From contig NZ_SBII01000008.1 of NCBI RefSeq assembly GCF_004028155.1, forward strand, positions 186,001 through 250,000: a stretch of 64,000 nt of DNA. The letters run 5' to 3'. Positions 32,404 through 41,764 of the stretch are shown here, piece after piece. The position numbers were made by a program, and so were the translations under genes. This DNA comes from Flavobacterium cerinum (lineage in GTDB: Bacteria; Bacteroidota; Bacteroidia; Flavobacteriales; Flavobacteriaceae). Positions within the stretch are counted from its first letter, which is position 1. The number at the start of each line of letters is the position of its first letter. Below the pieces are notes generated by a model, which made no database searches, was not told the DNA's origin, and was given only the letters and a program-made list of their open reading frames with translations.

Positions 32404-32498
32404 TACTATCAAAACAAAGGAACTTTAGCGCTACAGTTTCTCCTTTAAATTCTTCAATCCGATCCTTCACTCAATCTTTCAATCACTACATCTGATGG

Positions 32499-33521
32499 AT
32501 GACAGGAAACATTTATATCTCCGGCCAGATAGGCACTTTTGACGGTGTTCCCGGTGTAGAGCTTATCGATGTAATAGGCCAGGTAAAAAAGCAGCCTCAA
32601 GCTTCCGCCTTTAATGTGCACATCAATTCTGAAGGCGGCCTGGTAGATGTGGGTTTCGACATCTACCATTACCTCAAAGCATTAGGCAAACCCATTACCA
32701 CCATTGGGAGCGGAATTGTTGCCTCGATCGCCACTGTAATCTTTATGGCAGGCAACGAAAGGCAGATTCGTGAAAACACCCCTTTTATGATTCACTTACC
32801 CTGGGGAGGCTCAATGGGCACCGCCGACGAACTCGAGCAGTTTGCCGACCAGCTTCGTGCTATAGAGAAAAAAATGGTGGGCTTTTACAAAAAAGCACTC
32901 AACCTCGAGGAACAGGCACTGCTTCCCCTCTTAAAGAACGAAACGTGGCTCACAGGCAAACAGTTAAGTGCTCTGGGCTTTACAACCTCGCGGCAGGTAA
33001 AAGCCGCAGCTAAAGCATTCTTAAAACCAAATTTACCTATGAACGGAACATTTACCGAAAAAGACAGGCACTGGATGGAAAGCCTGTTCGAAAAAGTGTT
33101 GGGCAAATTCAAGCACAACGCCATGTTTAACAAAGTAATACAGGATGCCACAGGTGCCGAAATTGACTTTACAGATTTGCCCGATGATGCGGTTATAGAA
33201 CTGGGAGCCATTGCAACCGTAGACGGTAAACCTGCCGAAGGCGAATTTTTTTTACCCGACGGATTTACGTATGTGTTCACTGCCGGCGAACTTACAGAGA
33301 TTATTGAACCCGAAGAAGATACCGAAGCAGCAACACTGCGCAACGAGAACAAAAACCTTAAACGCCAGCTTACTACCATAAAAAGCGAAGTGCTTGCATT
33401 AAAAAGACAGGTAACGTCAAGCTATAGCGTAAATGGCAAAAAAGCAGCCTACAGGAAACCGGGCGAAGCCGATAAAATGGCAGGAATGAGAGAATATCTA
33501 AAATCTAAAAAAGCAAAATAA
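32499..33521 (+). CDS. ClpP-like prohead protease with C-terminal scaffold-like part
   Basis: A 340-residue protein. Residues 1-180 form a ClpP (S14) domain with catalytic Ser76 in VASIATV and His99 in FMIHLP. The later part has an acidic region and a predicted coiled coil (about residues 275-305). Family knowledge says such head maturation proteases cut scaffold and capsid N-termini. The C-terminal part here may act as scaffold. The stop overlaps the capsid start. The gene is head-specific and looks intact. Confidence 0.87.
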   Translation: MTGNIYISGQIGTFDGVPGVELIDVIGQVKKQPQASAFNVHINSEGGLVDVGFDIYHYLKALGKPITTIGSGIVASIATVIFMAGNERQIRENTPFMIHLPWGGSMGTADELEQFADQLRAIEKKMVGFYKKALNLEEQALLPLLKNETWLTGKQLSALGFTTSRQVKAAAKAFLKPNLPMNGTFTEKDRHWMESLFEKVLGKFKHNAMFNKVIQDATGAEIDFTDLPDDAVIELGAIATVDGKPAEGEFFLPDGFTYVFTAGELTEIIEPEEDTEAATLRNENKNLKRQLTTIKSEVLALKRQVTSSYSVNGKKAAYRKPGEADKMAGMREYLKSKKAK

Positions 33522-34579
33522 TGGCACTTATAAACGCAGACAGCTTAACACTTAATCCACGCGAAGCCGAAACGGTAAGCGAGGTAATCTTTAAAAGGAT
33601 ATATAACGATTCAGACCTTGCCGAATACCACGAAATGGAAACAGGCATTGATGTAAAAACTCAAATTGCCTTTGCCGGAAGATTAGGTTTGCTTGGTAAA
33701 AAAACTACAGGCTGTACTCCAAACGAAGCAGGCGGTTTTGAGCTTACAGAAAAATACTGGACACCCGTACTGGAAGATTTCCGACTAAAACACTGCCAGG
33801 CAGATATGCCGGCACTACTTAAGCTGTTTCGAAAATCGCAGCGCATTAACCCCGACTTTTTTGATGCTGTAGGCACACAGGAATTTGGCGTAATTATCTC
33901 GGCAGTAGAAGTTGCCATGTTAGAAAACATGCACCGCAAAATATGGTTTAACGATACTACAGCTAAAACCATTGCCGACAGCGGAGTGTTTACAAACGGT
34001 ACCGACTTAGGTTACTTTAACTCTTTTGACGGATTGTTCAAACAAATTTTTGTCGAACTGCCTAGCAATGCTGCAAACCGTGTTGCCATTACGGCAAATG
34101 CCGGAGCCAATTATGCAGGTCAGGCACTGGCAGAAGATGCTGCACTTGCCATCTTCGAAAAAATGGTTACTGCTGCCGATGAACGTTTGGTTTCTGCCGA
34201 AGACAGCTTTATCCTTGCAACAAGGTCATTAGCCGACAACTACCGTGCAACCTTGCGCAACAAAAACCTGGGATCTGGATTCCTTGAAGTGGTAGAGGAA
34301 GGCCGCCCAAAACTGTACTTTGACGGATTTGAGGTAAAAGTGCGCTACGACTGGGATCGTTACATTAAAACCTACCAGGACAACGGAACAAAATGGAACC
34401 TGCCACACAGAGCAGTATTTACCACAAAATCGAACATCCCTGTAGGCACATTAAGCGAAGAAGACCTTACAAAACTTGATGTGTTTTATGATAAAACCCT
34501 TAAAACAAACATCATGGATGCAGCCTATACACTGGATGCCAAACACCTTGAAGCTTACATGACTGTAGCGGCATATTAG
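33521..34579 (+). CDS. major capsid protein
   Basis: A 352-residue protein directly behind the protease gene, with its start overlapping the protease stop. It begins MALINADSLTLNPREAETVSEVIF and has a helix-rich N-terminal part, a central LPSNAANRVAITANAGANYAG-type region and a C-terminal strand-rich domain (FEVKVRYDWDRY). Position after a ClpP protease, length and composition fit an HK97-fold capsid. I did not recognise a specific subfamily. The N-terminal 60 residues may be removed by the protease. Confidence 0.8.
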   Translation: MALINADSLTLNPREAETVSEVIFKRIYNDSDLAEYHEMETGIDVKTQIAFAGRLGLLGKKTTGCTPNEAGGFELTEKYWTPVLEDFRLKHCQADMPALLKLFRKSQRINPDFFDAVGTQEFGVIISAVEVAMLENMHRKIWFNDTTAKTIADSGVFTNGTDLGYFNSFDGLFKQIFVELPSNAANRVAITANAGANYAGQALAEDAALAIFEKMVTAADERLVSAEDSFILATRSLADNYRATLRNKNLGSGFLEVVEEGRPKLYFDGFEVKVRYDWDRYIKTYQDNGTKWNLPHRAVFTTKSNIPVGTLSEEDLTKLDVFYDKTLKTNIMDAAYTLDAKHLEAYMTVAAY

Positions 34580-34600
34580 TCGAAATACGAAAGTAACGTT

Positions 34601-34863
34601 GTCACCCTGAGCTTGTCGAAGGGCAAGTAAAGGATTTCAAAAAGGAATATCGATAACACCGATTAAACAGATAACCGCTAATCAGCGATAATTAAAAAAT
34701 CCTTTATATCAGTTCGATCCGTGTCATTAACGTTCCAGTCTTATAAAACTACATTTCAACTCTCAAAATTTTTTTTGATTCTAAATGTAGGCACACTGAG
34801 CCTGTCGAAGTGCTACAAACACTGTCTGCGTTCGAGTGTAGTCACGATGAGGTTGTCGAAGCG
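34601..34863. repeat. cluster of three REP cores after the capsid gene
   Basis: GTCACCCTGAGCTTGTCGAAG at 34601, CACTGAGCCTGTCGAAG near 34795 and GTCACGATGAGGTTGTCGAAG at 34841. The 369-nt gap (34580-34948) holds these and no gene that I can support. Confidence 0.75.
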
Positions 34864-34948
34864 CAAATAAAAATCTTTGTGTATCACTGCGTCTCCTTTG
34901 CGAATCTGTGTTACAAACCTCAATTTTTCAATAAAAAACAAAAACAAC

Positions 34949-35548
34949 ATGCCAGTAGATTGCACAGGAAACTTAACCGCAGATATATTATTTAATTGCT
35001 CTAATGCACCAGTGGGTGGTATAGAACAAAACGTAATCCTAATTAATAAAGACGACATTGATGTGGTAAGCACCACTACCGATGTTACAAACAGAGTATT
35101 AGTAACTAACCTTCAGTTAAAACCGGGTAAAACAGGCTATTTACTAAGCGGTGTAAAGCAAAGTAATGGTAAAGCATGGGAATTGGTTAAAAAAGAAAAC
35201 GCACCTGATAAATTCAAGCATACTTTCTCCGGAGTGATCTTTAACCCAAGTGCAGCAAACAAGCAACAGGCCGATGGTCTTTCTAAAGGTTCTAAATATG
35301 TCGCTGTTATTGAGCAGGTATGGAAAGGTACTAACAGCGAAGATGCATTCGAGATCTTAGGATTAACATCAGGTCTTGAATTAATGACCATGACAAATAA
35401 CTCTAAAGAAAACGACAACATGATCATGTTCGAACTTTCCAGCTCAGACGGGTATGAGGAAACTACGATGCCAAGAACATTACTTGACGTAAGCTACGCA
35501 GCTACTAAAACGGCCTTTACCAACAAGTTTTTACAGGCTGCAGGATAA
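34949..35548 (+). CDS. phage virion protein, unknown
   Basis: The start at 34949 gives 199 residues; the longer reading from 34877 adds a stretch in the repeat. The protein is beta-rich (VVSTTTDVTNRVLVTNLQL, YVAVIEQVWKGTN) with an MFELSSSDGYEET segment near the end. Its place after the major capsid protein suggests a tail tube or head-decoration protein. It is not identified. Confidence 0.6.
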   Translation: MPVDCTGNLTADILFNCSNAPVGGIEQNVILINKDDIDVVSTTTDVTNRVLVTNLQLKPGKTGYLLSGVKQSNGKAWELVKKENAPDKFKHTFSGVIFNPSAANKQQADGLSKGSKYVAVIEQVWKGTNSEDAFEILGLTSGLELMTMTNNSKENDNMIMFELSSSDGYEETTMPRTLLDVSYAATKTAFTNKFLQAAG

Positions 35549-35552
35549 ATCT

Positions 35553-35996
35553 ATGGATTTTATCTCTATGGATATTGCCACCGTTACCCATTCCATTACG
35601 GGTAGCGGTGTGCGGTACCTGGAGTTGTTTCTTCAGGAATACACCTCCATTTTCAAGGAAAAGGTAAACCCTGCCTGTCCAAAATGTTTAACCGAATACC
35701 TAACACGGTATAAAAACCATTACAAAGCCATGGCAAATACATCACATTACAGGCTCCATGCCAAATACGAAAACATTCCGCTGGAATTTGGCTCCCCCAT
35801 ACTGGTTAACAACGGTAATATTACCAATGAATATGCCCAGCAATTGCTGCTTCACAAAAATGGCGAACGGTATTTTGCGCAAATACCAACACCTCCGGTC
35901 AAAAAGGCAAAACAGGATAAAAAAAAAGACAAACCGTTAACCAATACCCCTGATATTTCTGTCAACGAAATTACCAATGAAAACACTGCTGATTGA
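35553..35996 (+). CDS. small phage protein, unknown
   Basis: A 147-residue protein with an N-terminal helical region (VRYLELFLQEYTSIF) and a Cys pair in VNPACPKCLTEYL, followed by a lysine-rich stretch (VKKAKQDKKKDKPL). It lies 4 nt after the preceding stop. The next gene starts inside its end, so it is translationally coupled. A head-tail joining role is possible. Confidence 0.55.
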   Translation: MDFISMDIATVTHSITGSGVRYLELFLQEYTSIFKEKVNPACPKCLTEYLTRYKNHYKAMANTSHYRLHAKYENIPLEFGSPILVNNGNITNEYAQQLLLHKNGERYFAQIPTPPVKKAKQDKKKDKPLTNTPDISVNEITNENTAD

Positions 35997-37134
35997 GGTA
36001 TGGAAAAGGCTCACACCCTGGAATAAATCGGCAGATGTATATGCAAACGATACTGACAATGCCTACCCTGAACGAATGGACAGGTTGATAAACAATAGTG
36101 TTACAGCAAAATCTGCTGCTACTATAATGGTGCAGTACTTAATAGGTAAAGGATATGGAACAGAGGTAGACCCCCTTATCATTAACAAAGAACAAAACCT
36201 AAAGCTAATTGACTTTGCCGATGATGTAGCCGACGATCTGGTAAAACAACGTGGTGTATTCATTCATGTAAACTGGAATGCCCTTTACCAGATATCTGAT
36301 TTTAGTGTCATTCCGTTCGAATGGTGCCGCATAGGTAAAACTGACAGTAATGACTATACCGGAAAAATTGCTGTTTGCAAAGAATGGCTCAAACCTAAAA
36401 AATCAGACATTCAGCTTATCGATGTTTTTAATCCGCGTAAAAAAGTGATCGATGCACAGGTAGAAAAAGCTGGAGGCTGGGAGCACTACAAGGGTCAGGT
36501 ACTATTTGTAAATATGGATACCAAATTGCTGTATCCGCTGTCGCGAATTGACTCGGTTGCCGAAGATTGTGATAGTGAAGCACAAGCATCGATATACAAA
36601 AACAGGTTGCTTCGCAAAGGGTTCTTTGGTAATACATTGGTAGTAACTCGTCCGCTTGTGGGCGATGGCCTTGAACCCGGTAGTACTGCACTTATGGATG
36701 CCGAAAGCGAAAGAGAGCGTTTTCAACAAGCTATTAAAGACAGCCTTGGCGCGCAGAATACGGGAGGTGTACTATGCCTGGAAATGGATTTTGCAGGAGA
36801 AAAACTGGAAGATGCCATCCTGATCAAACAAATTGAAAGCAAAATAGACGACAAGCTTTTTAATTATACCGAAACCAGTGTTCGCGAAAACATTCTGGTT
36901 GCTTTTAATAACCTTCCGGCCGGGCTGCTAAAGACCAATGAGGCTTCTCTTTTTGGTAATTCGGGTGAAGCCATTCGCGAAATGAAACGCACCTATTGGG
37001 AAAACACAACCAAAGAACGATATCTGCTTACAGCTGTGATTAACGGATTATTGGAACGCTCACAGGATTATTCGACATTGAAAATAGAACCTTTAAAACT
37101 GATAAATAATGCAGAAACTAATAACACGGAATGA
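35977..37134 (+). CDS. phage portal-like protein
   Basis: A 385-residue protein with the features of a portal: a helical N-terminal part, a mixed middle (FSVIPFEWCRIGK) and a long C-terminal helical part (IREMKRTYWENTTKERYLLTAVINGLLERSQDY). It is followed by a connector-like gene. It is likely to form the dodecameric ring at the head vertex. The assignment rests on size, order and general pattern. Its start overlaps the previous gene by 20 nt. Confidence 0.7.
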   Translation: MKTLLIEVWKRLTPWNKSADVYANDTDNAYPERMDRLINNSVTAKSAATIMVQYLIGKGYGTEVDPLIINKEQNLKLIDFADDVADDLVKQRGVFIHVNWNALYQISDFSVIPFEWCRIGKTDSNDYTGKIAVCKEWLKPKKSDIQLIDVFNPRKKVIDAQVEKAGGWEHYKGQVLFVNMDTKLLYPLSRIDSVAEDCDSEAQASIYKNRLLRKGFFGNTLVVTRPLVGDGLEPGSTALMDAESERERFQQAIKDSLGAQNTGGVLCLEMDFAGEKLEDAILIKQIESKIDDKLFNYTETSVRENILVAFNNLPAGLLKTNEASLFGNSGEAIREMKRTYWENTTKERYLLTAVINGLLERSQDYSTLKIEPLKLINNAETNNTE

Positions 37135-37606
37135 CATAGCGAAGTACAGACAGGTATCTAAGACCCCAAATGATGACAAGCTTAACGAAATGATACTCGA
37201 TGCACAAATACTCGACCTGCAGCCTTTATTGGGCGAAAGCCTATATAATAAAGTCCTGGCAAACCCCACAGAGCATGAAGAGCTATTAACAGGAGGTGTT
37301 TATGAGATTGACGGCATTAGCTATACCAATTACGGACTAAAAATGGTGTTAGCTTATTTTGCTTATGCCCGTCATATTATGTTTTCATCGATTACAGATA
37401 CGCCCTATTCTATCGTCGAAAAATTAGGTGACAACAGTCGTCCGGTAGATGCATCGGCAAAAAAAACCATTTATGGACTGAATCGCGATGCGGCATTTCA
37501 AATTTGGGAAAACGTAAAAAAATACCTTGCCAGAACCCATCACCCCGATTTTACTCATTGTAACAAACTCACATCTAGAGGTTTAAAATTCAAAAAAATA
37601 GTATAG
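37109..37606 (+). CDS. head-tail connector, DUF6712-like
   Basis: A 165-residue protein with a helix-rich N-terminal part (NEMILDAQILDLQPLLGESLYNKVL) and a middle TNYGLKMVLAYFAYARH. The pattern is that of DUF6712-type Bacteroidetes phage connectors, which sit between portal and tail. It overlaps the portal gene by 26 nt in another frame. The assignment is from memory of the family. Confidence 0.7.
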   Translation: MQKLITRNDIAKYRQVSKTPNDDKLNEMILDAQILDLQPLLGESLYNKVLANPTEHEELLTGGVYEIDGISYTNYGLKMVLAYFAYARHIMFSSITDTPYSIVEKLGDNSRPVDASAKKTIYGLNRDAAFQIWENVKKYLARTHHPDFTHCNKLTSRGLKFKKIV

Positions 37607-37607
37607 C

Positions 37608-40600
37608 ATGAACATTATAAACACCTTTAACGACAAGCGGTTTATCCTTAACGGGATACAATATTTCAAAAATTACGTTTCGGTGGTTCGTGGTAATAAA
37701 ATAGAAATATTTAACTGCTATGAACGAAAAGATGTGCTGGTAGAATTGACACATTACAATCAGTTCTCTGTTGATGGAACTGTATATACATCGGCGGCAC
37801 TGCTACAGGAAGCTTTGCTTCCTATAATTTATTCCCGAATAAATATGGGTGACGGGAGTACGTTTGCTCAAAACAATATTGGCAGAAGCATTAATCTTGG
37901 TCTCTATCTTGGTGATTCCAGTGTTACTGCAATTGTCGCAAAAATGAACAATAGAACTACAGTGATATCAGCTACTGATACTCCGGTTGTTCTATCACTA
38001 AATTCTATTTTCACATCTGCAGAAATTGGTCAGTCCTCATTCAATAATAAAAAATACTTATACCTGTTCAGGCCGGGAGCAGGAACTTATGGTATAGGAG
38101 GGACAACAGTTACTACCACAATGATCACTCAGCTGGCCACATTAAATCTTACTCAGGATGACATACAGAATGATCCCGGTGCGATTATTTATAATATTGA
38201 TCCGGTTACGAATGGTGATTATTTATTAAAAGCAAATACTTCGCTTTGGGATTTTAGCGATTCCGGGTATATAAATGAAGATGATAGTATAAAGACCTAT
38301 TACTTTAGTTATTCTGTAAACGATGTTTTATATTTTGCACAATTTAAAGGCATTCCAGGTATCTATGGACTAAATAATACCCCTTTTGAAGAGGAAGATT
38401 TTGTAGCGACTACAAATAGCGGTATTAGCCCCACCCCTACCTTAGAACAGATCTTAGCACAAGGAGGTAATAAAAATATATCACAACTCACCAATAATGG
38501 TGATGGAGTTTCCCCTTACACCACTGTTGCTAAACTAAACGGACTGACCATTACTGTTAACCAGGCTGCTGCCGAAATGTATCTTAAAAATAGTGAAGGA
38601 ACTACGCTTGCCACGGTAAATCTTGCTTTTCTGAATAATGAAGGAACTACGTTCTTTTATAATCAAACTACACAAAAATTAGAATTAAAAAACGATGCCG
38701 GGATAATTTTAAGCGAAGTATCGGTAAGTGCATTTGTATCTAATCTAATGCAGACGGTTGATTTCAATGGAGCCAATCCATCTATCTTAGAATTTAAGGA
38801 TGCAGCAGGTAATGTAGTCGATTCGGCGACCTTTACAATCAACAATATTGCCGGTTTACAAGCAGCTTTGAATGCAAAAGCAAATAATAACGGAAGTAAT
38901 GCTGCCGGTACATGGCCAATCAACGTTACTGGAACTTCTGTGAGCACTACAAATTGGGGTGGTGCTGTTGCTGATTTCAGTACTGATGGTTCAGTATTAA
39001 CAAAAGCTGTAGGTTTAGACGCTTCTAACACTGCAAAAAGGTATACCGCTTCAACTTTTAAGTCATGGCTCTCAATAACAATAACTGACATTGCCGGTCT
39101 CTTTACTACTTTAGCAGACATTGCTACTTCACTGGTGGGTAAAGCTAATTTAACCGGTGGTAATTCGTTCTCTGGAAGCCAAACAATAAACGGTGATTTT
39201 GGGGTATATGGACAAATACTCTCCGATGTTCCTAACGGAGCACTTACCCAAAAAACATACAGGAATGGTCAGGCCGTAAGTTCTATAGGATCAGGTTCAA
39301 ATAATGCAGATCTTAATGGTATTTTACAATTATACGGCACTCCCGGAGACGATGTAATTAGGTTGTACTCGACCGGCGACAGCTGGATAAATGGTGGTAA
39401 TATTGGTTTTGGAACGAAGACACCTGGTGCAAAACTAGATGTTAATGGAAACATTAATATAGCAAGCGGTAACAATCTTTCCTGGGGAGGAACATATGAA
39501 TCAGGTAATCCAACCATTGCAGCAAATGGAAGCGGAATCGGATTCTATCCATCAGGAGAGGACACTGCCTTATATATTACACATCAAAAAAACATTGGTA
39601 TTAATAAGGTTGATCCTTTGTATTCATTAGATGTAAACGGCATAGGAAGATTCAAAAGAACTGGTGTAAACGGTGGAGGTTTAGCAACAGTAGGGATAAT
39701 TTCTTCTGATGCAAAAACTGCCAATGATGCGATATCACAATCATTTCTGGGACATAACACATTGGAGTCAGAGGTGAGTTATGGTAGTATATCAGCCAAT
39801 ATCGATTCAAGTACATCAGGAGCACATTCAGGCAGTCTTGAATTTAGGACATATAATGCCGGAAGTTCTACACTTGCATTAAAACTAAGTAAAGAAGGAA
39901 ATGTTGGTGTTGGTACGTTAACGCCAGGCACAAAATTAGATGTTAATGGGAAAGGGAAGTTTTCTGGAGAAGTAACTATTCCTAATGGAACTGCCTTAGG
40001 AAGTGCCGTAAATAAAAGCCAGCTAGATCTAAAAGCAAATCTAAACGGAGGTAATACATTTAGTGGTGACCAGAATTTTAACGAGAATATTATTGCCTCT
40101 AGTATAATTGTTGGTAGTAATGATTTCGAATCCGGATATAAGTTTCAGGTTGAAGGTGCATTTGCAATAGGGACTAAAGGAAAAGCCAGATTGTATGGGG
40201 GAACTTTGAATCCCACTACTTCATTCATACAATCCAGAGATATAAATATTAGTCAAAATCTAGCTATATATGCTAAAAATATACTAATAGGTTCACCAGA
40301 TGATAGTGGAGAAAAATTCCAATTAACCGGTAATGCAGACATTAATGGTCTTATTATTAGTAAAGATTTAGCTAATGATTCATCAATTAAATTACAACCT
40401 GGATTCTCATTACCTAATATACAAGGAACTAATTATGCTGGAACTGGTGTTAAACCAATAATAATGCAAAAACATGGGGGAAGTGTCGGTATTGGTATAG
40501 CAGCAACACCAACAGCAACATTAGAGGTAGGAGGTACAGGGAAATTTTCGGGAGAAGTTCAGATCGCTCCTGCTACATTGCCTAATAATGCTGTTACATT

Positions 40601-40883
40601 AGGGCAGTTAAACGCAGTAACTATAGATAAAACAATAGAAGCAACACTTTCTTTAATATTTCTAGCTATTCCTCCTGGGCAAACAAGAGGCATAGTTGTT
40701 ACCGTGAATGGAGTAACTGCAGGTGATTTTATTCTAGCCACTACATCCGATCCTATAGACGGTGGTCAAATCGTTTATGCTAGATCAACTGCAGAAAACA
40801 CGGTATTTATCGGAATACTCAATGGATCAATAACAGAACAAGCCTCCGGAACTCGCATTATAAAAATAAAAATCCTTAAATAG
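37608..40883 (+). CDS. tail fibre with repeated LDVNG modules
   Basis: A 1091-residue protein beginning 1 nt after the connector gene. The N-terminal part binds the virion (YFKNYVSVVRGNKIEIFN). From about residue 600 it contains repeats such as PGAKLDVNGNI, PLYSLDVNGIG, PGTKLDVNGKGKFSG and ATLEVGGTGKFSG. Such modules are common in tail fibre and surface proteins of Bacteroidetes. The C-terminal end (VNGVTAGDFILATTSD) may be the receptor-binding tip. No chaperone domain was seen. It would set host specificity. Confidence 0.75.
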   Translation: MNIINTFNDKRFILNGIQYFKNYVSVVRGNKIEIFNCYERKDVLVELTHYNQFSVDGTVYTSAALLQEALLPIIYSRINMGDGSTFAQNNIGRSINLGLYLGDSSVTAIVAKMNNRTTVISATDTPVVLSLNSIFTSAEIGQSSFNNKKYLYLFRPGAGTYGIGGTTVTTTMITQLATLNLTQDDIQNDPGAIIYNIDPVTNGDYLLKANTSLWDFSDSGYINEDDSIKTYYFSYSVNDVLYFAQFKGIPGIYGLNNTPFEEEDFVATTNSGISPTPTLEQILAQGGNKNISQLTNNGDGVSPYTTVAKLNGLTITVNQAAAEMYLKNSEGTTLATVNLAFLNNEGTTFFYNQTTQKLELKNDAGIILSEVSVSAFVSNLMQTVDFNGANPSILEFKDAAGNVVDSATFTINNIAGLQAALNAKANNNGSNAAGTWPINVTGTSVSTTNWGGAVADFSTDGSVLTKAVGLDASNTAKRYTASTFKSWLSITITDIAGLFTTLADIATSLVGKANLTGGNSFSGSQTINGDFGVYGQILSDVPNGALTQKTYRNGQAVSSIGSGSNNADLNGILQLYGTPGDDVIRLYSTGDSWINGGNIGFGTKTPGAKLDVNGNINIASGNNLSWGGTYESGNPTIAANGSGIGFYPSGEDTALYITHQKNIGINKVDPLYSLDVNGIGRFKRTGVNGGGLATVGIISSDAKTANDAISQSFLGHNTLESEVSYGSISANIDSSTSGAHSGSLEFRTYNAGSSTLALKLSKEGNVGVGTLTPGTKLDVNGKGKFSGEVTIPNGTALGSAVNKSQLDLKANLNGGNTFSGDQNFNENIIASSIIVGSNDFESGYKFQVEGAFAIGTKGKARLYGGTLNPTTSFIQSRDINISQNLAIYAKNILIGSPDDSGEKFQLTGNADINGLIISKDLANDSSIKLQPGFSLPNIQGTNYAGTGVKPIIMQKHGGSVGIGIAATPTATLEVGGTGKFSGEVQIAPATLPNNAVTLGQLNAVTIDKTIEATLSLIFLAIPPGQTRGIVVTVNGVTAGDFILATTSDPIDGGQIVYARSTAENTVFIGILNGSITEQASGTRIIKIKILK

Positions 40884-40923
40884 GGCCAATAATATACATA
40901 AACAATACTTTACCTCAAAAAAA

Positions 40924-41403
40924 ATGCTAAATAAACCTTTAATCTTATTTCCTTGCATTCCTATTCTAGTTCTAACTACTTCCCAAAAGGCCGTAATCTT
41001 ACTCGGTTTATTTTTTATATTGGATTTTATTACCGGAATACTGGCTAGCTGGATCGAATTTAAGAAAACTAATTCTGCTTCTGAAAAAAGATACCTAATT
41101 CAATCTTCTAAACTTAGGCTATCAGCTGTTAAATTTATTTGTTATGCTCTGGGCATCTTATGTGCCTGGGGAATAGAAATAGTATTTGTCATTAAAAAAA
41201 TCCCTTCAGGATCTATTTCAACTCAAAATCTAACGTTTACAACAGTCGTAATTGCCTTTTTTTGTGCTATTGAATTCTACTCCATTTTTTTCGAGAACAT
41301 AAAACGAATGGGATTTGATATTCTTTTAAAGATACAAAAAATTTCATCCGAAAGCTGGAAACTATACAAAACCATAAAAAACGAAAACAATGGAATTAAC
41401 TAA
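40924..41403 (+). CDS. holin
   Basis: A 159-residue membrane protein with four hydrophobic helices (near residues 5-18, 22-42, 68-92 and 102-124) and a charged C-terminal tail. The ILDFITGILASWIEFKKT motif fits the phage holin 4-type (phi LC3/toxin-secretion-like) family. It would make holes in the inner membrane at lysis. The end overlaps the start of the M15 endolysin gene by 14 nt, which confirms the lysis cassette. Confidence 0.8.
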   Translation: MLNKPLILFPCIPILVLTTSQKAVILLGLFFILDFITGILASWIEFKKTNSASEKRYLIQSSKLRLSAVKFICYALGILCAWGIEIVFVIKKIPSGSISTQNLTFTTVVIAFFCAIEFYSIFFENIKRMGFDILLKIQKISSESWKLYKTIKNENNGIN

Positions 41404-41764
41404 AAATTTCTCATTAAAAGAATTCGGTTGTAAAGACGGAACTCCTGTACCAAAGGTATATTATGACAATGTACAGGAACTTGCAAACAACTTACAGATA
41501 CTAAGAGATCATTTGGGTGTTTCTGTTGAAATTACCGGCAGTGGATACAGAACACCATCACATAATAAAAAAGTAAAGGGAGCCGCAAACAGTCAGCATT
41601 TAATTGCTAAAGCAGCAGATATCAATGCTAAAGGTCATGCTCCGAAAGCACTGGCTGCTATAATTGAAAAACTAATTAATGACGGTAAGATGAAGCAGGG
41701 AGGGATCGGTATTTATTCAGGCTTCGTACACTATGATATTCGCGGAACTAAAGCAAGATGGTAA
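41390..41764 (+). CDS. M15 peptidase endolysin
   Basis: A 124-residue peptidase of the M15_3 type with zinc ligands His70 (in NSQHLIAKAADI) and Asp77, and His114 in GFVHYDI. It cuts the peptide stem of peptidoglycan. It has no signal peptide, so release depends on the holin encoded just upstream. Its stop overlaps the last phage gene. Confidence 0.9.
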   Translation: MELTKNFSLKEFGCKDGTPVPKVYYDNVQELANNLQILRDHLGVSVEITGSGYRTPSHNKKVKGAANSQHLIAKAADINAKGHAPKALAAIIEKLINDGKMKQGGIGIYSGFVHYDIRGTKARW

